Shown here piece by piece: positions 23,346 through 35,579 of a stretch of 64,000 nucleotides of DNA. The notes below the pieces were generated by a model that was not told where the DNA came from, searched no databases, and worked only from the letters and a program-made list of their open reading frames with translations. Each line of letters opens with the position of its first letter. Positions within the stretch are counted from its first letter, which is position 1. A program made the position numbers and the translations under genes. The DNA is from Echria macrotheca (lineage: Eukaryota > Ascomycota > Sordariomycetes > Sordariales > Schizotheciaceae), in the NCBI GenBank assembly GCA_030411725.1, contig MU839827.1, positions 1,860,001 to 1,924,000 of the forward strand. Reading direction: 5' to 3'.

Positions 23346-24814
23346 CATTTCGAGGCGAGGGACGCGGTCCGGCGGGCAGCTTGGGAGCCGCACTGGTCCC
23401 CTGTATTTTTTTCAATGTGATTGAGAGCAAGTGCGAAGCATTGGTGCGACGCGCCGCACGACGGACCAATGTCCATTGTCGGCCAGAGTCAATGGCTGGA
23501 GGGTCGCAATTCCCAACTGTGGTCGTCAAAGGTGACCAATTGCTGTCACAAGTCTCCCATCGTGGCCCCGCCAAGTCCAATGAGAAATGGCCTTGTTCAA
23601 TCCACGCCCCTCCCCTCCTCGGCAGCGATTCGATGCACACTGCATGTCCTCGACAGCCTCATGCTCTCTGTCGCGCGTTACGCATTTGATACGGTACCGG
23701 ACTGCATCCTTGCCCAGGTAGTGCTGAAGATAGATGTTATCTACGGCAGACGTTGGAGACAGGGGCAACGGCCGATGGCGGAGGGTTGCCGATAACCGTA
23801 GCGATAAGGCAGAGTGGGATGTGCATTTCGGGGGACGGCAAGCTCCATCCAGGCTTGCGGCAAGTGTCGACGAGATTCTGCCAAAAGGCTCTGGTAGGGC
23901 TGTGTTGGCGGACTTGGAGCTTGGCTGGATTGTTACCTAGCACTGTGTACCCTCAACCGCGGTAGGCGAACCATCACCTGACTGTGGCATCTTGCTTAAA
24001 CCGGGTTGAGCACAATGGCCTACTCTAGACCGGCCGTCCTCTTTGTCCGTCCGAGGACCTGTATTATTAGGCGCTGGAGATAGATGTACATCCCAAGAAT
24101 GTGTCCTGCCTGGGCCGTGCCGCGGGGTGGGATTTGCGCCTTCTATTCGGTAATTAGCTTGGACGGCACACACTCTGTCATCCCGCACACGCCTCGAAAT
24201 CAACGTTACTTTTGTTGCTTCCCGATGCAGCCGCACCGCGGACTGGTAAGGGACGCAGGTCGATGGTCCCGTGGCTAGCAGCAGGAGCTACTAATGGTCA
24301 ACGGGGCCAAAGTGTGAGTGAGTGAGGTCACTGGTTGTCAGCCGGAATCCTCACCCGTCAGAACATCTCTGTCGAAAAGATCAGGAAGCAGCAGCCGACG
24401 TTGGCGGACCAACTCCAAGAACGATCAAAGGGCGACAGCTCCGGACTCGGGCGACCCTCGCGCTGCAACTTGCGGGCGTTGACCCCGCCAAGATCCCCGT
24501 GGCGGGCAGCTTCCTAGCTACAGGAGGCCGTGCTGTGCTGGGGACACTGCCCTGGCGTGTGTGTTGCAAGTGGCGCCCGCCCGCTCTGCAGGCACGAAAG
24601 ACCCACCACATCCAGTCACCAGTCACGCTGGATTTGGCAGCCGACAGAACAAGAGGCAGCGCCAACAAACCAGCGTCCAGCGTCCAGCGCGACCACCGTC
24701 CAAGGTCCAAAGCAAGCTGTAGCGTCCAGTCAGCCCTCGACCGACCCTCGACCGTGTGATTACGACCTCGCGGCGCGCCCACTGGCAAGCGCATCCCTCG
24801 CCGTCCCGATAGCC

Positions 24815-27093
24815 ATGTCCTCTCGCACCGCGCAGTCGCCGTACAATTGCAGTTCCACGAACTTCGACCGCTCGCCCCAACACCAGAACGCCGGCAATGC
24901 GCCTATCCTAGATGCAGCGGCTGTCATGGCTGCTGCCGAGCTGATCAACAAGCAAAATGTCCAAGCCAACGCGACTCTCGAACCGCCTGTGACCATCGCT
25001 CCCGACTCCCAAGTTTCGACGGCCTCTTCCACGGCGGCGTCCACTCCCCGCCTGGCCGACAACAATATCCAGTTTCGCTCCCAGACGATAGCTCCCTCTC
25101 CGCCCGCTCCCCGATCTGCGCCGTCGTCCACCTGGACGGCGCCGCCCCCTGCGCGAAGTAGTCCCGATAGACTTCATCCAACAAATCCTATAAGCTCCAC
25201 CGAGAGCCAGTCCGGCCTGTTCACCCCGTCAAAACCGTCGAACCGACCTTCGCTCACGCTCCAACACAAGACCTCGGCGTCTTCCCTCAAACCTATATCC
25301 AGAACGCCGAGTCTGAAAACCTATAGCGTCTTTGGCACAGCTTCTGCGACCAGCTCTGCCTATCCGAGCCCAGTCATCTCGGCGATGGGTGATGTTACAC
25401 CTCTGCCTTCGCCTCTGCTCTCGTCAGATTCACCAGGACCCTGGAAAAGACTGGGTAGACGCTCATCGCGGGACGGTTCGGTTCATCACGCAAGTGACGG
25501 TACACATAGCAGTCCCGAGGTTCCAATGAACTCGACACCGACAAAACGGAAGGCCTACCCAGGCCTTTCCGTGGGCACACACTCGGAGGCTTCAGATAGC
25601 GGCAGGAGAGCTCAAGATCAAGATCGAGAGAGGCACCAGCAACATGCCGCGTCCCACACGAGGAATCGAAGTATTAGCGAATACACACCGGATCCTATGC
25701 TTATGCCGAAGCGCATGGTAACCGTGTCTGGCTCCCATGTCAAGAACGAACTCGAGAAGATAGAGACAGCCTTCGAGAGCCATATGCGTCGCGAGCCACA
25801 CCTCTCGGAAGCCAGAGGCATTACACCAATCGAGAAGCCACCTCCTACACCACCCCTGAGCGAGTCGTCCTCGAGCGTTCACGAGTCTTCCGGGGCGAGT
25901 AATTCAGGGTCCAGCATACGAAGCAGTAGCAAGTCATCGCCATGCGAGTATTTCGAGGCGTATGGAAGACATGATCGGAAGCGTCGCCGTTGGCGCTCCA
26001 TCAAGTTGCTGGGCCAGGGCACTTTCAGTCGCGTCATGCTCGCTACCAGCCAGGTATCATCGGCCTCGGATGACGAGGAATATTCTTCGGCCGCTGCCAC
26101 AAGCGGGCTCCAAACGCCAGAACCCACAATTCAGTACGACCGTAAGACGCTCGTTGCTGTCAAGGTGTGCGAGCATGGTCCCCGCGGCGGTGCCTCGGAG
26201 GACAGGATAGAGATGAGCCTGAAGCGGGAACTCGAGATCATGCAGTCTATACGCCACCCCTCTCTAGTGCACTTGAAGGCCTGGAATATCGAGCCGACGC
26301 GGGCGATACTGGTACTCAGCTACTGCCCGGGTGGTGATCTGTTCGATCTAGCCACCAGGCACGCCGAGCTTGTTACGCCGGGCTTATTACGGAGGATGTT
26401 TTCGGAGCTGGTGGGAGCCGTGAGCTATCTGCACGAGCAGAGGATTGTCCATCGCGATATCAAACTCGAGAGTGAGTCAATTTTGCTGTATGCTTCACCC
26501 TGGCAGAAACATTAACCTTGCTGGCAGACGTGCTTGTCAACCTCCCGGCCTCCGAGCTATGCTCCACCACGACCAATTGGACGTCGTATCCCTATTCTAT
26601 CATCACCCTTACCGATCTCGGCCTGTCTCGGCGTATTGCCGACGGCGAGCTCCTCACGACTCGCTGCGGCTCGGACGACTATGCCGCCCCCGAAGTCATA
26701 ATGGGCTCGCGTTACGATGGCCGCGCGACCGACGCCTGGTCACTCGGCGTCTTGCTCTACACCCTGCTGGAGCTCCGCCTGCCTTTCGATCCTTTGCCGC
26801 ACGAAGCCAAGATGCGCACCAAGACGCCACACCGCATTGCCAGGGTCGAATGGCGGTGGTATGAGTACGGCGTGCGCGAGGGTGAAGGTGAGGGTGACCA
26901 CGAAGCCGATCCACAAAAGTTCGACGCCAAGGGTCTGAGAGGCGCCATGGAGGTGGTTGAGGGTCTGCTTCGGCGAGCGCGGACCCGATTGCCCCTGACC
27001 CAAGTGGCAGAGATGGAATGGGTTGCGGGCGGTATCACGGTAGAAGGCGGTATTCGATTCAGGGAAGAGGAAGAGGGAGAGGAAGTGTTATGA
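24815..27093 (+). CDS. Serine/threonine protein kinase (Prr1-like) with DLG motif
   Basis: Two exons: 24815-26471 and 26528-27093, about 740 residues; the 56-bp intron (GTGAGT donor, GGCAG acceptor) interrupts the catalytic loop. The N-terminal 385 residues are Ser/Thr/Pro-rich and probably disordered and regulatory. The kinase domain runs from about 395 to the C terminus: glycine loop LGQGTFSRVML, VAVKV lysine (near 447), catalytic loop HRDIKLENVLVN, then DLG in place of DFG, APEV and a DAWSLGVLLYTLL helix. A 35-residue acidic insert lies between the glycine loop and the VAVK lysine. The Mg-binding Asp is kept, so activity is expected. The overall shape resembles fungal CAMK-like kinases annotated Prr1; that subfamily call is tentative. 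The ATG used is the first Met of a plausible N terminus; upstream frame is leader sequence. Confidence 0.8.
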
Positions 27094-28893
27094 CGGAATA
27101 GGAAGGATTATCGGTGATGATGTTTTGTTTGGAGGGTCACACCTCTTTTTGTAATGTTTAGGCAAGGGGGAAACGATCCCCTGTGAACAACAGCACCAGC
27201 ACTCAGCAGCGGATTTACAATGATGATGATATAAATGTCGGAAAAGAGGAAGAAGGAGGGGGGAAGGGAAAGGAAAGGGGAAGTGTATCTGTAATGACGG
27301 GATGTCTGTCTTGTCCACACCACCCACTCAATAGAAGCCGGAATAGCCGCTGTATCGATAGGACCCGGGGAAGAGAGAAAGGGCCGGGCCAGCGTTTAGA
27401 CAAAAGCCAATGAATGCATTGTATGTTGTGTTATTTTACATTTACATCAATGATCGATTATCTTGAGAACTGCTTACCTCTCTCACCGAGATTTTAGAGT
27501 TGACAGCACTTCTGTGCGTAACCATAGATCTTATCGCACATGAGTGCCTGCCTACAATCTAATTACTCGTTGCGCATACGCAGATTAAGATGGATAATAT
27601 CTATCTCTTTGTCTCAGGCTCATCTTCAAAGCACCTAGTTACAATACACCTCAGCTTCTCTAGTATGACTTGATAAGATCCCCCCCCCCCCCCAAGGCTC
27701 TCATCGAGACCATGAGGCTCCGTGTCTGTGCACCTCCCTTCTTGGCCAGAATGGATGAGTCTCGAGATCTCGAGGAGCGTTGAAGAGAGAGCCTTTTGAT
27801 ACGCGCCAAAGGGGATGTTTTCACCAACCTCACCCCCTGGTAAGTGCTCGACCCAGAAGTAAACCGAATGGATCCACCTAGATTTAGACATAGTTACAAC
27901 CATACCTGATCTAACACGAATGCCTTTACCCCCTAGCACCATCACAACTCATCCTCACCCCCAACGTCCACCAGCCCAACCGCTTTTGGGCACACCTGAC
28001 AACGTGAAGTATACGGATACAAAGAGGCTTTAGAACCCCCTGGAAGCCACTGAGATAATCTATACCAGACGCTCTTCCACATATCCTAATACCTGCTGTA
28101 CAGATATACACAAAACCCGGACCACAAAAACTTTCTCAGCATCTAGCTAGAATGGTGTAAAGCCCATGGAATAGTCTCAACCCAAAAGTAGAAACACACG
28201 TCTTCAGAGACACCCACAGAGCATAGAGCATGCCTACCAATAACAAAACCAAATACGGATTATCTGTACGGCCGCTCACCACACACCGCGATTTTTCTCA
28301 AAAAGAAACAATATAGCTATCCCCGTGGTCGGAAATAGGCAAGCAGACATGTTATTACTTGGAACCGCAAGCTGTCAGGATCAGTGTCCAACACACACAC
28401 CTTTCCTGTCTAGAGGAGCTCCTCCATAACAGACCAACCCAAAGCCGACATGCGTGGAAGGACTCAAGCCGGTGCAGGTCGCTGCGATTACCACTTCGAA
28501 GGCATCACTCAGAAATCAGACACGCATAGCGCAAAAGATACAGGCAGACCCAGAAGACATATCCCTTCTTTGCTTCAAGGACTTCCTCTGGGATACTTAC
28601 GTCCCTAACCAGGTTGCCATGTACTCCCTTTTTCTCACGGCCAAGGCTGGATCCCTCAAAACAGAACATATGTAACCACGCAGACACGTTCACTCCACTT
28701 GTGCACAGCTTGATCATGATCTAACCGCCTTCATGTCTACGTAGACCCGTGATGTCCTAACTAGAATACAGAACCATCCCAGTGAATTAGAGACGATACC
28801 ATGCAGGTAACAAGAGAGTCAAAGCTAAATCCTTCCAACTCCGTCCCAAAGCACTTTTCATTCCCGTCATACTACCGGTTGAAACTGCCGGAT
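27094..28893. other. Intergenic region between tail-to-tail genes
   Basis: This 1.8-kb stretch lies between the 3' ends of the kinase and Hsp90 genes. It includes a GA-rich tract near 27240-27290 and a 14-C run at 27680-27693, and is AT-richer than its surroundings. No protein-like frame is present. Confidence 0.6.
27680..27693. repeat. Poly-C tract
   Basis: Run of 14 C on the plus strand in non-coding DNA downstream of the kinase gene. Confidence 0.9.
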
Positions 28894-31107
28894 TTAGTCA
28901 ACCTCCTCCATGGCGCTGTCGCCAGTCTCAGCCGCAGGAACGTCTGATCCAGCGGCGGGCGCATCCTCAGCAGCCTCGGGCTCCTCATCCAGGTTCAGAC
29001 CGAGGGACACCAGCTTGTGGATACGCTCAGCGAAGCTCGCAGGCTCCTCAATCGTGAAGCCGGAGACGAGCAGCGACGTCTCGAAGAGAAGCTGAACGAT
29101 CGACTTCACCGTCTTGTCACCCTCTCCATCGGACTCAACCTTCTTCTTCAACTCCTTGATGATCGGGCTCTTGGGCGAGATCTCGAAGGTCTTCTTCGAG
29201 GACATGTAGCTGCTCATCGAGGTATCACGGAGAGCCTGAGCCTTCATGATACGCTCCATGTTGGCAGACCAGCCAAACTGGCCGGTACGGATGGCGCAAG
29301 GAGCACCGACCAGCTTGTGCGAGACGACGACCTTCTCCACCTTGTCGCCCAGGATGTTCTTGAGCGCCTTGGCAAGATCCTCGTACTCCTTCTCCTCCTC
29401 CTCACGCTGCTTCTTCTCCTCCTCGGTCTCCTCAAGTTCGAAGTCCTTGGTGATATCAACCAGCTTCTTGCCCTCGAATTCCTTGAGCTGGGTCATGGCA
29501 TACTCGTCAATGGGGTCGACAAGGAACAGAACCTCGAAGCCCTTCTCCTTGAGCGAGTCGAGGAATGGGGACTTCTGGACAGCCTTGAGGGACTCGCCGG
29601 TGATGTAGTACATGTTCTTCTGGTGCTCAGGCATGCGCGTGACGTAGTCAGTAAGAGACGTCATCTCATCGCCAGACTTGGTCGAGTTGAAGCGCAGGAG
29701 CTTAGCCAGAGCGTTCCGGTTTTGCGAATCCTCGTGGATACCAAGCTTGAGGTTCTTGGAGAAGGCAGTGTAGAACTTGTCGAACTGCTCCTTGTCCTCG
29801 GCGATCTCAGCGAAGAGCTCGAGGGACTTCTTGACGATGTTCTTCTTGATGACCTTGACAATGCGGTTCTGCTGCAGGGTCTCACGGGACAGGTTGAGGG
29901 GCAGATCCTCGGAGTCGACGACACCCTTGACGAAGGAGAGCCACTCGGGGATGAGGTCGGTGGCATCATCGGTGATGAAGACGCGGCGGACGTAGAGCTT
30001 GATGTTGTTCTTCGTCTTCTTGGTCTCGAAGAGGTCGAAGGGAGCACGCTTGGGCACGAAGAGGATGGCGCGGAACTCGAGCTGACCCTCAACAGAGAAG
30101 TGCTTGACGGCAAGGTGGTCTTCCCAGTCGTTGGAGAGGGACTTGTAGAAAGACGCATACTCCTCCTGGCTGATGTCCTGGGGGTTACGAGTCCAGATGG
30201 GTTTCTACAACAGTTAGCACAGTGCTGACAGTGATGGGGCGATCAGATGCTTACCTGCTTGTTCAGCTCCTCCTCCTCGATCTTAGTCTCCTTGACCTTC
30301 TTGGTCTTGGGCTTCTTCTCCTCCTCCTCATCATCCACCTCCTCGATCTTGGGCTTCTTGTCCTCACCCTCCTCAGTCGTCTCGGCCTCCTCGTCGGGGA
30401 CCTCGGTCTCGGTCTCCTTCTTCACGTGGAGGTAGATCGGATAGGAGATGAACTCGGAGTGCTTCTTGATAACCTCCTTGATCTTGCTCTCATTGAGGTA
30501 GTCGGTTTGCTCGTCCTTGAGGTGCAGAATGATCTTGCTGCCACGGCCGATCTGCTCGCCCTCGGTGTCGGCGCGGATGTTGAAGGTGCCACCAGCGCTT
30601 GACTCCCAGATGTATTGCTCGTCATCGTTGTGCCTGGAAACGACGGTGACCTTGTCGGCGACAAGGTAGGCAGAGTAGAAACCAACACCGAACTGGCCAA
30701 TCATCGAGATATCAGCGCCAGCGGTAAGGGCCTCCATAAACTGCTTGGTGCCAGAGCGGGCGATGGTACCAAGGTTGTTGACGAGGTCCTGGGCAGGTTA
30801 GCGAGGGAATCCTCCTCGGTGGACGGCAATTGGGACTTACAGCTTTGGTCATACCGATACCGGTATCCTTGATGGTAAGAGTCTTGTTCTCCTTGTCGGG
30901 GATGATGTCGATGCGGAGATCCTTGCCCGAGTCGAGCTTGCTGGGGTCCGAGAGGGACTCATAGCGGATCTTGTCGAGGGCGTCCGAGGCATTGGAGACA
31001 AGTTCTCGGAGGAAGATCTCCTTGTTGGAGTAGACGGTATTAATGATCAGCGAGAGCAGCTGAGAAATCTCAGCCTGGAACTCGAAGGTCTCAACGTTGT
31101 CCGCCAT
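28894..31107 (-). CDS. hsp90: Heat shock protein Hsp90
   Basis: Three coding exons: 31107-30841, 30788-30255 and 30204-28894, 703 residues, the usual length for cytosolic Hsp90. The introns are 52 bp and 50 bp, with GTAAG donors. The N-terminal GHKL ATPase domain includes the E-x-x-x-N-A-x-D block (ELVSNASDALDKI) and GQFGVGFYSAYLVADKV. The charged Glu/Lys linker lies at about 212-258. The middle domain has the catalytic loop NLSRETLQQN, and the C-terminal dimerisation domain ends in MEEVD, the TPR co-chaperone docking tail that marks a cytosolic member. It is an ATP-driven chaperone for kinases, transcription factors and other clients. An untranslated 5' intron is likely (see separate entry). 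Confidence 0.98.
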
Positions 31108-31119
31108 TTTGTTTTGTGG

Positions 31120-31374
31120 CTGGGTATCTCTGCTTCGAGGCGGGGTTAGCTCGGTGCCGCAAGTTGAAGAGTGCATTGTGTGCATTGTGTAGAAAATTGG
31201 GGTGGGATTCAGTTTCAAGATTTGAGCTGGTCCACGAGGTCCAATAAATAGAGGTGCGCGCTGCAAGAGCTGGGGAGGTTGTGCAATGGAAGGTGTTGGG
31301 AGCTCTCTGCACGAGGCTGAGCGAGCAATGGTGATGGCTGCAAGGCGCGAGGTGTGAAGGAAGCAGGTACTTAC
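31120..31374 (-). other. Probable 5'-UTR intron of hsp90
   Basis: Reading the minus strand upstream of the Hsp90 ATG, a strong donor (CTG then GTAAGTACC) lies at 31374. A GCTAAC branch site lies near 31150, followed by an acceptor ACCCAG ending at 31120, only 12 nt before the ATG. The implied 255-bp intron would place the promoter upstream of 31380. Transcript data would settle this. Confidence 0.5.
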
Positions 31375-31379
31375 CAGGT

Positions 31380-33774
31380 GGGGGAAAGTATCGTCAAGGT
31401 CGTCAACACCTCGTGGTAGTCTGATAGAGGCAGGAGTAGTGGTGAAGGAAACTGTGGAAGGAGAGATGTGGAAGATTTTGCGAAGGACAGGAACGAGGAG
31501 CTGCGGCAGCTAAAATGTATTGCGGGCACCCTGGGCTGAGATTCTATGAGATTCTATCCGACCAGATTCTGCGCCTTCCTTCTGATTCGTTTGCTTCTGC
31601 CTCCACAGCAACCAGCGCCACCGCTGATTGGTCGCATCAAGTGGGCTGCGCTTCGGCAGGCAACCGCTCTGAGGCTGCCCACCGCGGGGCAGCTCTTGCA
31701 CCGGTCACTGACCAGTGCCAGATCATTTGGAACTCAGGGACGCTGGAAAGCTACAATTGGGATTTGCCGCCGTGTAAATTCAGAGCTCTGGAATCTATCT
31801 ACTCATCCTTAAAGGCGTCTGCAGCATTAGGACGAGATGCTTGGTGCAAGCACATTGCAAGTTTGACAGCCCCGGCGATGCCCAAGGGCCCCACAGCAAC
31901 TGCACCCGCAGAACGCTCCAGAACTGGCGGTGCTTTGCAAGGCTGAACGAGGCTAGTCCATGTCTCCGTCTCGTCTGGTTGGCGGGACAGAGTGACTGAA
32001 TTTTCAGCCCTCTCACAAGACTTCATCTGAATGGCTGTGATTGCGTATTGAGAGTAGTTATGGATCTGCTAGATCTACCAGCGGGTTTCTGGGTTAGGGG
32101 CGGCGAATGTCCACCTCAATGCCACCGGGAATTTTCTGGTGGTTTCGAGGTTCAGCTGCTGTCAACGTTGGGCGGGGGGCATTGGCCAGCCAACCCGCAG
32201 GGGGGGGACTCGAAGGCTCACAGACGAGAGAGTTCGGGGCGGTTACTCTAGATCGACTGTGTCCCTGTGCTAGAGTAGATCGACGGACTGTGTCCTGCTT
32301 GGACGAAGCTTAGTTATCTGTCGATACTGTAGCTTACCAAAAGGGTTTCAAAAATACCTATTATTACGCCTCCCTGAGCAAGTCTTTAACATTATGTCTT
32401 TGCGAATCGCCTTTGAGAAGTTTTATCAGGCGTATTAAGCGACAGCTATCCTCTCGTTGCATTTTCCAGAAGCTGATGTGGGGCTTTTTATCTTCCTAAT
32501 GGCAGAGCCCTTCCCAAATGGTTACCTACTCTAAAGTCCGTCGATTTAATGGAGCATACAGTCGATCTAACCTGTCTGAGAGAGTTGCTCTGACGGAGCA
32601 GCATCAGCATGGATATACATGTCGCTGGATCGATAGGGCAAGACCACTTTACTCGTCACGACAGTGATACAGCTGTAGCTCTAGTAATTCCCTGGGATGT
32701 GGAAGTTAAATAGGTCGTCATCGTCTTATGGCCGAGATTGTCTACCTAGGGTTGAATGGATGGCAGCTATATTTCCATCGTCTGATGATACCGCCCAACA
32801 AGAGCCAGCATAGCTTCACCGAGAAGAGGACACCATACATCATACGAGACATGTCGCCAGAATGATGGATGCTTTATTCATAGTCTCCAAGCTTGGGGTG
32901 GAGCATCCATTCTGACTGATCTCGGCTGTGATGCCGCTCTTGCCGCCGCAGACAGATGCTCACCGGCGTCTGAACCACGCAAGTGGTACCAGATCTAGGA
33001 ATTATTTTAGACGAGTTCCAACATGTCGGTATATCTCACGGCAACTCGGAGACACATCGGTGCAACATATGCGACTTTCCGACTCTTCCTCGCCAGTGTT
33101 CGGTTGGCCGGAGGTGTACGGACCAAGACCACCCGGCAAAGCTTCCGAAACCAACGGACATGATGGACGCCGAACCGGCACTGCTACCATGGCCGGAAAG
33201 AGGCGTACTCGAGTAATGTCAGCATCACTCGACAGTACAGAAGTACTCCGTAATGTAGTCTACTGAAAGTGAAACCAGCGTCCAGAAATATCATCTACCC
33301 GACCCTAACCCTAGGCATCTTCAGCTTACACGCCGCTACCCCTCACGTTGCTGGATCGGACGACCATCATTGGAAGCCTAAAATAGAGCTTCATGCAGTG
33401 ATCGCAAGTTTCAAAAGAGCCGATTGCATGATTCGCAAGCCCTCGGTGAATTGACGCACAAGCCCCGGAAATGGGAAAAGATGCGCAGGTTGTGCTCCGG
33501 GTTCCGCGTGCGGCGAAACTGAATGCAGGTTTGCTCTATTGCCTGCCGATCCGTGCAGCAGGGAGAGAGGACCCCTCCATTCCTGCCGGGCATTTGCCCC
33601 TCCTTCCCAAGAGCTTCGAGCTCCCCCCCCTTCGCCTCACCCCTTTAACCCCTCCGACCCCCCCGCTCCTAGCTCCATTTCTATCTCACCGTTTTCACCT
33701 TCAGTCAACCATTGTGTCTCTCATCCACTACCAAACCAGCTTCTCGACGCTTCTTTTCCAACAATTCCGCCAAA
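31380..33774. promoter_or_regulatory. Divergent region between hsp90 and FKBP genes
   Basis: This 2.4-kb stretch holds the promoters of the leftward hsp90 and the rightward FKBP gene. GAA/TTC clusters occur at 31445-31490 and 31540-31600. Two TTC triplets at 31544 and 31554 have the 10-bp spacing expected in a heat-shock element, but no complete three-unit element is seen. The middle part (about 32250-32900) is AT-richer and has no plausible gene. From 33590 to 33770 the plus strand is C/T-rich, like a leader. Confidence 0.45.
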
Positions 33775-34231
33775 ATGACCGTCCCCGAGCTTGAAGGACT
33801 TCAGATCGAGGTCACCGGAGAGGGCTCCGGCCCCGAGACCAAGCGCGGTATGCCAGCCCTCGATACCCACATACCTTAGCCTTGTTCCCCTTCTATCCTG
33901 CGTGCCTGCCACTAAAGACGCCCGAGACACGACCAATTGCCACAAGACTAACTCTAAAATAGGCGATACTATCAAGGTGCACTACAAGGGCACACTGACC
34001 AACGGGAAGAAGTTCGACTCGAGCTACGACCGCAACGAGCCGCTCGGCTTCACGGTCGGCTCCGGCCAGGTCATCAAGGGCTGGGACGAGGGCCTGCTCG
34101 GCATGAAGGTCGGCGAGAAGCGCAAGCTGACGATTCAGCCCCATTTGGCTTATGGCAACCGCGCCGTCGGCGGCGTCATCCCCGCCAACTCGACGCTCAT
34201 CTTCGAGACGGAGCTCGTCAAGATCAACTAG
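33775..34231 (+). CDS. FKBP-type peptidyl-prolyl isomerase
   Basis: Two exons: 33775-33847 and 33963-34231, 113 residues. The 115-bp intron has a GTATGC donor, GACTAAC branch and an AATAG acceptor. It is a single FKBP domain catalysing cis-trans isomerisation of X-Pro bonds and binding FK506/rapamycin. Conserved pocket elements are visible: VHYKGTL, FDSSYDR, FTVGSGQVIKGWDEGL, AYGNRAVGG, IPANSTLIFETELV. These cover the Tyr, Asp, Phe, Val-Ile, Trp and Tyr ligand positions. There is no signal peptide and no C-terminal extension, so a cytosolic or nuclear FKBP12-like protein is expected rather than the ER-type FKBP13. Confidence 0.93.
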
Positions 34232-34592
34232 GCTGTCATACCGGGCTGGTTCCATCGTTTACTACATGAGGGGCAGATGGACTGGGGGAATTCTGGACAA
34301 CTCGTTCTCAATGGGCTTCGGGAGGTCAGACGTTATGAACTGACTCCTGGCAACGGCATACAAAAGCCAAATGTCACTGCTCAGAGCGTGACAGGCACCA
34401 AAAATATTTATTCTTAGTACATGACCGTCCTGATGACCGCCTAGACCGTCTATCATAGTGTTACATGTCCCGTGCCAGTGCCTCGTCTATCTCCATCCCC
34501 AAGCTCTGGGACTCCCAAGCTCGTAGTATTACACCGTCCCCAAGCTTCAGAAACCCCATCAGTTTATGGTGACAAGCTCTACAAGCACACCG
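34232..34592. other. Short convergent intergenic spacer
   Basis: 361 bp between the 3' ends of the FKBP and flavin reductase-like genes. Nothing is recognised beyond likely overlapping 3' untranslated regions. Confidence 0.6.
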
Positions 34593-35579
34593 TCACCCAT
34601 GCCCCTTAACAGGCGTAATACAATTCCCAAGCTGCCGATACCTCCGATCAGCATACAACAGCCCAAACCGCTCATCCCGCACGCGGCTCTTATGCGCCCC
34701 CTCCACGATCTCCCTCACCTCCCCCAGCACAATAACGTGATCCCTCACCCTGACCAGACCACCAGCCGGCCCATCATCATCATCCAGCAGCCCGCACCTC
34801 AGGACATATAACACGCCCGGGCCCCTCAACACCGGCGCTTCCGTTTCTTCTTTTCCCATCACCAATTCACACCCGCACTCCTCTGTGATCCTCTCAAACA
34901 CTTTTTTTTTGTCGGATCCATTCCCTCGCGAGAGGTGGTCGGCGACCCGCGCGCCGTCGACGTCGTCCGACAGGATGTGGATGTTGAAGGTCCGCGAGGC
35001 GGCGATGGCGTCGAGGGTGCGCGAGGGCGCGGCGATGTTGAAGCTTATTACTGGTGTTGGGAGGAGCGTGACGGAGGTGAAGGAGGACATTGTCATTGCT
35101 CTGGGGATTGGAGACTTGTTGTGGGATGTTGTGTGCGCGGGGTGTGTTGCGGTGCAGATTACGACGGAGTGGGGGAGGAGGCGCATTAGGGTTCGTAGGT
35201 CGTGGGATAGTTTTGTTGAAGGTGGTGGTGATGGTTTAGTGTCGTCGTGGGTCGTGGGAGGTGAGGAGGTGGAAGCGGGAGAAGTAAGGGGGTGCGCGGT
35301 TGGTGGGCGCGGAGGTGTGATGGACCAGTCGCGGGTTTGGGGGTGTGTTGTGTGGAGGGTTCGTCCTGGGGATGTCGTTAGTTTTTTTGTATAAAGGAGA
35401 GGTGGGAAGGTGTAGGTGTACGTACGGGAGGGTGAGGGAAGGTGTATCCTCGCCAGCGCCGGCGCCGGCGTAGGGCGGCGCATCACCACCGGCAGCCGGA
35501 GCCGGCCAGGAACGCTGGTGGTGCTGCCGCGGAAGACGACATGTTCGGCTGTCCGGCCCACAACGCGACGAGGGGTCAT
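34593..35579 (-). CDS. Flavin reductase-like (split-barrel FMN-binding) protein
   Basis: Single exon, about 328 residues from ATG 35579. The N-terminal 100 residues are rich in Arg, Ser, Thr and Pro and lack acids, as in a mitochondrial presequence followed by a linker. From about residue 125 the flavin reductase-like domain begins: LMRLLPHSVVICTATH, then AMTMSSFTSVTLLPTPVISFNI, which is the FMN-binding Ser/Thr-rich strand pair. Later come FNIHILSDD and LRCGLLD, then HVIVLGEV and a short basic tail. Such proteins bind FMN and often reduce flavin with NAD(P)H; the in vivo role here is unknown. Met at 35483 is an alternative start that also leaves a presequence-like end. The gene is divergent from the mitochondrial ribosomal gene at 36017. 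Confidence 0.75.
   Translation of the reverse strand: MTPRRVVGRTAEHVVFRGSTTSVPGRLRLPVVMRRPTPAPALARIHLPSPSRTYTYTFPPLLYTKKLTTSPGRTLHTTHPQTRDWSITPPRPPTAHPLTSPASTSSPPTTHDDTKPSPPPSTKLSHDLRTLMRLLPHSVVICTATHPAHTTSHNKSPIPRAMTMSSFTSVTLLPTPVISFNIAAPSRTLDAIAASRTFNIHILSDDVDGARVADHLSRGNGSDKKKVFERITEECGCELVMGKEETEAPVLRGPGVLYVLRCGLLDDDDGPAGGLVRVRDHVIVLGEVREIVEGAHKSRVRDERFGLLYADRRYRQLGNCITPVKGHG

Larger units (their letters stand above)
21544..24814. other. Intergenic region with repeats and small ORFs
   Basis: This 3.3-kb stretch separates the divergently oriented sterol acyltransferase and kinase genes. It contains repeat segments B (22053-22128) and A (23301-23345), a locally duplicated block (22950-23022 and 23121-23194), and two small minus-strand coiled-coil ORFs described separately. 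An imperfect palindrome of about 34 bp lies near 23439-23472. The last 400 bp before 24815 is the probable kinase promoter and leader. Confidence 0.55.

Noticed and set aside
29017..30228. 403-codon plus-strand open frame antisense to hsp90
   Set aside because: Leu/Glu/Val/Asp-rich composition is what the complement of a codon-biased hsp90 exon gives; the sense frame is unmistakable Hsp90.
31540..31600. Possible heat-shock elements upstream of hsp90
   Set aside because: TTC/GAA triplets are present but no run of three correctly spaced units was found, so no site was annotated.
33301..33312. Telomere-like CCCTAACCCTA
   Set aside because: Fewer than two full units; a similar short match near 52380 shows such motifs occur by chance.
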